Both the position numbers and the translations under genes were made by a program. Below the pieces are notes generated by a model, which saw only the letters and a program-made list of their open reading frames with translations, was not told the DNA's origin and made no database searches. From Prevotella sp. UBA1104 (lineage in GTDB: Bacteria > Bacteroidota > Bacteroidia > Bacteroidales > Bacteroidaceae): a DNA stretch of 11,618 nt. The DNA lies in NCBI GenBank assembly GCA_002314055.1, contig DCBP01000093.1, forward strand, positions 1 through 11,618, read 5' to 3'. Shown piece by piece: positions 6,798 through 11,618 of this stretch (its first letter is position 1; the number at the start of each line of letters is the position of its first letter).

Positions 6798-9700
6798 GAA
6801 CTTCCTTTTATGACAGGTTTGTTGGCGACAGCAACAGAGTGTGGGTGCTCGATGGAGCCATGGGAACCATGATTCAGCGACATGAACTCAGCGAAGAAGA
6901 TTTCCGCGGCGACATGTTTGCCGACTGGCAAGTGAAGCTGAAGGGCGACAACGACCTGATTTCATTGACCCGACCTGAGGTAATCCGCCATATTCACCGC
7001 GAATATCTCGAGGCTGGAGCAGATATCATAGAGACAAATACCTTTAACGCGCAGCGCATATCGCAGGCAGACTATCATACCGAAGATTTTATCAAGCAGA
7101 TAAACGAGGCGGCCGTGAAGATTGCCCGTGAGGAGGCAGACCGCATGACGGCTCTGACACCCGACAAGCCGAGATACGTGGCAGCGTCGATAGGACCGAC
7201 AAACCGCACACTATCCATGTCGCCCGATGTGGAGAATCCAGCCTATAGGGCAATATCGTTTGATGAACTCCGCGATGCCTATATAGAACAAATGCTGCCC
7301 CTAAGCCAGGGCGGAGCCGACGTTTGGCTCATAGAGACAGTCTTCGACACGCTAAACGCCAAGGCTGCAATAGCAGCAGCCAGTCGGGTGAACAGTATGA
7401 CGGGACGGAGAATGCCCGTAATGCTCAGTGTTACCATTGCCGATGCCAGCGGCAGAACACTTTCCGGACAGACGCTTGATGCCTTCCTCGTTTCCGTAGG
7501 TCATTGTGGGGATATATTAAGCGTGGGCTTGAACTGCTCGTTCGGAGCCGAAGACATGCGTCCGTACCTTCATGCTTTGTCAGAAATTTCACCTTATTAT
7601 ATAAGTGCATATCCAAATGCCGGTTTCCCCGATGAGGAAGGCCACTATAGCGAGACGCCACAGATGATGGCAGAGGCGATAAACCGGTTTGTCGACGATG
7701 GTAGCGTGAATATCGTAGGCGGATGCTGCGGCTCCACGCCCGAGCATATCCGTGCCATTGCCGATGCCGTAAAGGGAAGGGAGGCTCGGAAAATCCCAAA
7801 GCAGAAACGGCAAAACATTCCGTGGCTTGCCGGACTGGAAGCTATGACGCCGATGGGTGGCGTGTTCATGAATGTCGGAGAGCGCTGCAATGTTGCAGGA
7901 AGCCGTAAGTTCCTCCGCCTGATAAAGGAAAAGCAATACGACGAGGCACTCGGCATAGCCCGCAAGCAAGTGCGCGACGGTGCGATGTTGCTCGATATAA
8001 ATATGGACGACGGATTGCTTGATACCGCAGAGGAAATGACAAACTTCCTCAATCTTATGGCGTCAGACCCCGAGGTGGCACGCATCCCGTGGATGATAGA
8101 CTCGTCGCGCTTTGGTGTCGTCGAGGAAGCCTTGAAGTGCGTACAGGGAAAATGTGTTGTAAACTCCATATCGCTGAAAGAAGGGGAGGAGATATTCCTG
8201 CAGCATGCCCGGACGATACGCCAGTATGGAGCGGCAATGGTAGTTATGGCATTCGACGAGGACGGACAGGCTACAACATACGAGCGCAAGATTAGCGTAT
8301 GCGAAAGAGCTTACCGCTTGCTCACCGAAAAAGCCGGTGTATCGCCGTGCGACATAATCTTCGACCCCAATGTGCTCACCGTTGCAACGGGAATGAAAGA
8401 GCACGACAGATACGCCCTCGACTTTATAAAAGCTACGGCATGGATAAGACAGAACTTGCCGGGAGCACATGTCAGTGGCGGAGTAAGCAACCTCTCGTTT
8501 GCATTCCGCGGCAACAACTATTTGCGTGAGGCGATGCATGCCGTATTCCTCTTCCATGCCATGAAGGCAGGAATGGATATGGCAATTGTAAATCCGGCAA
8601 CAAAAGTGATGTATCAGGATATTCCGGCTGATATATTAGAGGCAGTAGAAGACGTGGTGCTTTGTCGGCGCGATGATGCGGCAGAGCAGCTTACGGCTGT
8701 CGCACAGCGGTTGCTTGAAGAGAAGGAAAGAAAAAACAGTGCCGTTGATACAGAAGTAGAGAATATAGCCGACCGCTCGGCAATCCCGATAGACGAACGT
8801 CTTGTAAAAGCTTTGCGAACAGGCGATGACGAGTTCCTCGAAACCGATTTGCAGGATGCCCTTGCGGAATATGGTGATGCAGGGAAGATAATCGAAGGTC
8901 CGCTGATGAAGGGCATGCAGCTTGTAGGCGACCTGTTCGGCGAGGGTAAGATGTTCCTGCCGCAAGTAGTGAAGTCGGCACGCACGATGAAACGGGCGGT
9001 TGCCGTTCTTCAGCCTTATCTGGAGAAAAGCAAGGCGGAAGCCTCACACAGTAACGGGCGCTATCTCGTGGCTACGGTAAAGGGAGACGTGCATGATATA
9101 GGAAAAAATATCGTAGCCGTTGTATTGAGGTGTAACAACTTCGATGTGGTAGACCTTGGCGTTATGGTGCCGGCAGAAAAGATAGTGCAGACGCTGAAAG
9201 AGGAGCATTTTGACTTCGTAGCACTCAGCGGACTGATTACTCCGTCGCTCGACGAGATGTGTAATATCGCAAAGGCTATGGCTGATGCCGGTATCGACAT
9301 CCCACTGTTTATCGGCGGAGCTACAACGAGCGATTTGCATACGGCTCTGAAAATAGCTCCACTTTATCGTGGACCGGTGTTCCATATGAAAGATGCCGCC
9401 CAGAATCCTGTCGTGGCACAGCAGTTGTTGGGCAGAGACCGCGATAAGGTGATTGCCGAGAATACGAAGCGTCAGCAGGAGCTTGTTCGCCAGCATGAGG
9501 CAAAAAAGAAAATGGACGGCATAATGCAGCTTGCCGATGGAAAGGAAAACCGCGATGCTGCCGACGGCTCGTCAGAGAGCATAAAACGAGAGCGATTTGC
9601 CGTAGACTGGGACAAGGAGATTTTGCCACGACCTACTTATATCGGTTACCGAACGGTAAACAATATTCCGATACACGAAGTCAGGAAATATATCAACTGG

Positions 9701-10405
9701 ATATATTTTTATAATCTGTGGCGTGTCCGGAAAGAAGAAACAGAGGCAGAGGCTGTGCGCCGTGATGCCGAGGCTCTGCTTGACGATATTGAGAGACTTC
9801 ATTATATGCAGGCACAGGTAGGCTTTTATCCGGCGTATGCCACAGACCACAGTATTGTGCTTCCGGGAGCAGTGGCAGGAAACGACCTCGAATTGCCCAC
9901 GCCCCGCCAGCGACATCCGTCTGCTAAGGGCGAGCCTCGACTTTCGCTGTGTGATTTTGTAGCACCTCATGGCTATAGCGATTTCGTAGGAGTCTTTGCT
10001 GTTACCGTATCGCCGTCTTTTGTTGAAGAACTGGAGAAGGTAAAGAGCGGTACCGATTCATACCGTAGTTTGTTGATGCAGAGTGTTGGCGACCGCCTTG
10101 CTGAGGCTACGAGCGAATGGCTTCATCTTGAGGTTCGCAAGAAACTGTGGGGCTACTCCCCCGATGAGAACCTCTCGCTTAGAGAACTCTCGAGGGCGGC
10201 ATACCAGGGAATACGTCCGGCAGTGGGCTATCCTTCGTTACCTGATCAGCGACTGATATTCCCATTGAGCAAGTTGCTTGACTTCAAAGCGCTTGGTATT
10301 CAGCTTACTGAAAATGGCGCTATGTATCCGCAGAGCTCCACTTGCGGACTGTATCTGAGCAGTCGTCATGCAAGGTATTTTGCTGTTAGCAAGACCGACA
10401 GGTGA
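6791..10405 (+). CDS. metH: Cobalamin-dependent methionine synthase (MetH)
   Basis: Cytoplasmic enzyme of 1204 residues (E. coli MetH is 1227) that moves the methyl group of 5-methyl-tetrahydrofolate via cobalamin to homocysteine, giving methionine. All four modules are present. Homocysteine domain, about 1-330: zinc ligands Cys249 (LNCSFG) and Cys312-Cys313 (GGCCG), against 247, 310 and 311 in E. coli. Pterin domain, about 350-630: begins with NVGERCNVAGSRKF. Cobalamin module: helical cap about 655-750 (GDLFGEGKMFLPQVV), then the Rossmann part with GDVHDIGKNI, where His768 is the lower cobalt ligand (His759 in E. coli). AdoMet activation domain, about 935-1204: RPAVGYP at 1142-1148. A charged linker (about 895-935) joins the last two. 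Second gene of the metF-metH operon. Needs B12, yet no cobalamin riboswitch was recognised upstream. It is full length with no frameshift. Confidence 0.98.
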   Translation: MERTSFYDRFVGDSNRVWVLDGAMGTMIQRHELSEEDFRGDMFADWQVKLKGDNDLISLTRPEVIRHIHREYLEAGADIIETNTFNAQRISQADYHTEDFIKQINEAAVKIAREEADRMTALTPDKPRYVAASIGPTNRTLSMSPDVENPAYRAISFDELRDAYIEQMLPLSQGGADVWLIETVFDTLNAKAAIAAASRVNSMTGRRMPVMLSVTIADASGRTLSGQTLDAFLVSVGHCGDILSVGLNCSFGAEDMRPYLHALSEISPYYISAYPNAGFPDEEGHYSETPQMMAEAINRFVDDGSVNIVGGCCGSTPEHIRAIADAVKGREARKIPKQKRQNIPWLAGLEAMTPMGGVFMNVGERCNVAGSRKFLRLIKEKQYDEALGIARKQVRDGAMLLDINMDDGLLDTAEEMTNFLNLMASDPEVARIPWMIDSSRFGVVEEALKCVQGKCVVNSISLKEGEEIFLQHARTIRQYGAAMVVMAFDEDGQATTYERKISVCERAYRLLTEKAGVSPCDIIFDPNVLTVATGMKEHDRYALDFIKATAWIRQNLPGAHVSGGVSNLSFAFRGNNYLREAMHAVFLFHAMKAGMDMAIVNPATKVMYQDIPADILEAVEDVVLCRRDDAAEQLTAVAQRLLEEKERKNSAVDTEVENIADRSAIPIDERLVKALRTGDDEFLETDLQDALAEYGDAGKIIEGPLMKGMQLVGDLFGEGKMFLPQVVKSARTMKRAVAVLQPYLEKSKAEASHSNGRYLVATVKGDVHDIGKNIVAVVLRCNNFDVVDLGVMVPAEKIVQTLKEEHFDFVALSGLITPSLDEMCNIAKAMADAGIDIPLFIGGATTSDLHTALKIAPLYRGPVFHMKDAAQNPVVAQQLLGRDRDKVIAENTKRQQELVRQHEAKKKMDGIMQLADGKENRDAADGSSESIKRERFAVDWDKEILPRPTYIGYRTVNNIPIHEVRKYINWIYFYNLWRVRKEETEAEAVRRDAEALLDDIERLHYMQAQVGFYPAYATDHSIVLPGAVAGNDLELPTPRQRHPSAKGEPRLSLCDFVAPHGYSDFVGVFAVTVSPSFVEELEKVKSGTDSYRSLLMQSVGDRLAEATSEWLHLEVRKKLWGYSPDENLSLRELSRAAYQGIRPAVGYPSLPDQRLIFPLSKLLDFKALGIQLTENGAMYPQSSTCGLYLSSRHARYFAVSKTDR

Positions 10406-10433
10406 TATAGGAATCAATTTTCGGATTTATAAT

Positions 10434-10605
10434 CTTCCCCTCCCCCGCCTCCCCCTCCGGGGGCGGAGCGATTACCTTTTTGCCTTTGCCGCTTTACACT
10501 TGACGTTTAGTCTTGCCTTTTATAACAGATTTAGTTTTGTTGCTGTCGGTCTCAAGTTATGGGGCAACCGCTTCTCCCCTGGAAGGGGAGACGGGAGAGG
10601 GGAAG
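10434..10605. mobile_element. 172-bp REPIN/MITE-like element with 43-bp inverted ends
   Basis: The left end (10434-10476) and the reverse complement of the right end (10563-10605) agree at about 35 of 43 positions, counted by hand; both begin CTTCCCCTC. Nearly all differences are transitions. Each end also folds on itself: at the right, CTCCCCT-GGA-AGGGGAG (10574-10590) is a perfect 7-bp stem; at the left, CCCCC-TCC-GGGGG (10451-10463). The core (10477-10562, 86 bp) is AT-richer and carries no gene. The element is flanked by AAT on both sides (10431-10433 and 10606-10608), a possible 3-bp target duplication. This is the layout of REPINs, or of short non-autonomous transposons. It encodes no transposase, so any movement would need one elsewhere in the genome. 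It may now serve as a two-way transcription stop. Confidence 0.65.
10451..10480 (+). terminator. Possible terminator for metF-metH
   Basis: The GC hairpin CCCCC-TCC-GGGGG (10451-10463) lies about 45 bp after the metH stop and is followed, after 13 mixed bases, by a short T run (10477-10480). The distance to the T run is longer than in a textbook terminator. The larger stem formed by the two ends of the 172-bp element could stop transcription instead. Confidence 0.35.
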
Positions 10606-10652
10606 AATGTAAATCAGTAAGTTCTGTATATAATCTTGTATTGTATAATATC

Positions 10653-11618
10653 CTATTCCATCCCCACACCACGCAATACACTGTCGGCAGCTCCAGATTT
10701 CGTCTTCACGTATTCTCCGGCGGCATCTGCAGATGCCTTGAGATATTCAGCATCACTGTCGAAACGGTTCATGAGCGACTCGAAGTCGCTATAGTTGTTG
10801 ATTTCCATTCCTCCTTTGGCGGCAAGCAGTTCCTGAGCCTCCTGGAACCGTTTGTTGTTAGGTCCGAAGATAACAGGAACATTCCATACTGCAGCCTCAA
10901 GAACATTGTGTATGCCAACTCCGAACCCTCCGCCTACATAAGTAACCTTAGCACAAGAATAGATGCTTGACAGGAGTCCGAAGCAGTCAATAATAAGACA
11001 ATCGGCATTTGCCGCTTCCTCAGGCGAAGTCTGAGTATATCTAACAGTCGTTCGTTTCAGTTTTGAAAGAATCTGCTGCAGATGGTCTTCTCCGATAACA
11101 TGAGGAGCAATGATGATTTTCCAGTCCTTGTGCTCATTAAAGTATCGTATAAAGATATCCTCGTCTGGCGGCCAGCTACTGCCGGCAACAAACACCTTAT
11201 ATCCTTTGGCAAAGGCATCAACGATAGGCATGTCGGCAGCCTTCTCCCTTGCAGCCTCTTTAATTTCGAGAACCCTGTCGAAACGTGTGTCGCCCGTAAC
11301 TTCCACGTTGTTAAGTCCGAGAGTAGCCAGCAGTTCCCGGCTCTTCTCATTCTGTACGAAGAACTTAGTGATACAGTTGAGCACTCGTCGATAGCTATGA
11401 CCGTACCAACGGAAGAAAACCTGTTGCGGACGGAATATACTGCTCACGCTATATACGGGAATATTGTGTTTTTTCATGTAAGTCATATAGTTCCACCAGA
11501 ACTCATACTTGATGAAAAACGCCATACTCGGGTGCACGATGCTGAAGAACCGCCTAACGTTAAGTGGAGTGTCGAGCGGCAAATAGCATACGATGTCAGC
11601 CCCTTCGTAGTTTTTTCT
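10653..11618 (-). CDS. waaA: KDO transferase (WaaA/KdtA), 5' end beyond the window
   Basis: 3-Deoxy-D-manno-octulosonic acid transferase, an inner-membrane-associated GT-B glycosyltransferase that adds KDO from CMP-KDO to the lipid A precursor. The frame stays open to the last base: upstream of the TTG at 11582 it reads RKNYEGADIVCY, leading into LPLDTPLNVRRFF, as expected inside this family. So the true start is outside the window, and about 321 residues of an expected 400 or so are visible. Marks in order: HPSMAFFIKYEFWWNY in the acceptor-side domain, FVQNEKS, VTGDTRFDRV (about 11271-11296), GSSWPPDE opening the C-terminal Rossmann domain, APHVIGEDHL, VGGGFGVGIHNVLEAA and VPVIFGPNN-RFQEA for CMP-KDO binding. 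The N-terminal membrane helix and the catalytic Glu are not visible. It converges on metH and is unrelated to it in function. Confidence 0.95.
   Translation of the reverse strand, partial: RKNYEGADIVCYLPLDTPLNVRRFFSIVHPSMAFFIKYEFWWNYMTYMKKHNIPVYSVSSIFRPQQVFFRWYGHSYRRVLNCITKFFVQNEKSRELLATLGLNNVEVTGDTRFDRVLEIKEAAREKAADMPIVDAFAKGYKVFVAGSSWPPDEDIFIRYFNEHKDWKIIIAPHVIGEDHLQQILSKLKRTTVRYTQTSPEEAANADCLIIDCFGLLSSIYSCAKVTYVGGGFGVGIHNVLEAAVWNVPVIFGPNNKRFQEAQELLAAKGGMEINNYSDFESLMNRFDSDAEYLKASADAAGEYVKTKSGAADSVLRGVGME

Larger units (their letters stand above)
10406..10652. other. Convergent intergenic region between metH and waaA
   Basis: A 247-bp gap between two genes that face each other. Most of it is the 172-bp inverted-repeat element described next; the outer flanks (10406-10433 and 10606-10652) are AT-rich and show nothing further. 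A plus-strand open frame that starts inside metH and runs to 10970 crosses both repeats and the antisense of waaA; it is not a gene. Confidence 0.7.

Noticed and set aside
7431..9970. Many long open frames antisense or out of frame within metH
   Set aside because: They are shadows of a GC-richer, strongly conserved coding sequence and their translations show no domain-like pattern.
10368..10970. Plus-strand open frame of 200 codons
   Set aside because: It starts inside metH, crosses the inverted-repeat element and continues antisense to waaA, whose protein is clearly conserved; the translation looks like no known protein.

Overview
The window looks like chromosomal DNA from a Bacteroidales bacterium, most probably Prevotella or a close relative. 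The signs are two secreted proteins with type IX secretion system (T9SS) C-terminal sorting domains, a BspA-type leucine-rich-repeat surface protein, a Bacteroidota-like KDO transferase with a KYEFWW motif, and AT-rich start regions without Shine-Dalgarno sequences. The genus is an inference from gene content; no rRNA or other marker is present.

Left part (1-5527): three co-oriented genes for secreted proteins. The first (37-2130) and second (2127-4139) are paralogues that overlap by ATGA. Each has a signal peptide, a metzincin-like N-terminal domain, beta-rich middle domains and a T9SS-like C-terminus. In both, the place where a zinc protease has HExxHxxGxxH is degenerate, so they look like pseudoproteases. 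The second is split by a single in-frame TGA at 2508-2510. The third (4196-5527) is a BspA-like LRR protein. These genes are clearly more AT-rich than what follows.

Intergenic region 5528-5839: a compact repeat structure made of three 21-bp tandem units, a perfect 8-bp-arm palindrome, and a 30-nt hairpin ending in a T-rich tract, all bracketed by a 9-bp inverted repeat. It probably ends the surface-protein operon and precedes the promoter of the methionine genes.

Centre (5840-10405): metF and metH, 12 bp apart and surely one operon. MetF makes 5-methyltetrahydrofolate and MetH uses it, through cobalamin, to methylate homocysteine to methionine. Both are full length with their key residues intact. 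The two genes share an identical 19-nt sequence across their start codons.

Right part: between the converging metH and waaA genes lies a 172-bp element with imperfect 43-bp terminal inverted repeats, GC-rich and hairpin-forming, which looks like a REPIN or MITE. waaA (kdtA, KDO transferase of lipid A-core synthesis) runs on the minus strand and is cut by the right edge of the window.

I see no CRISPR array, tRNA, rRNA, phage genes or recognisable defence system. The most unusual items are the pseudoprotease pair, the in-frame stop, and the two intergenic repeat elements.
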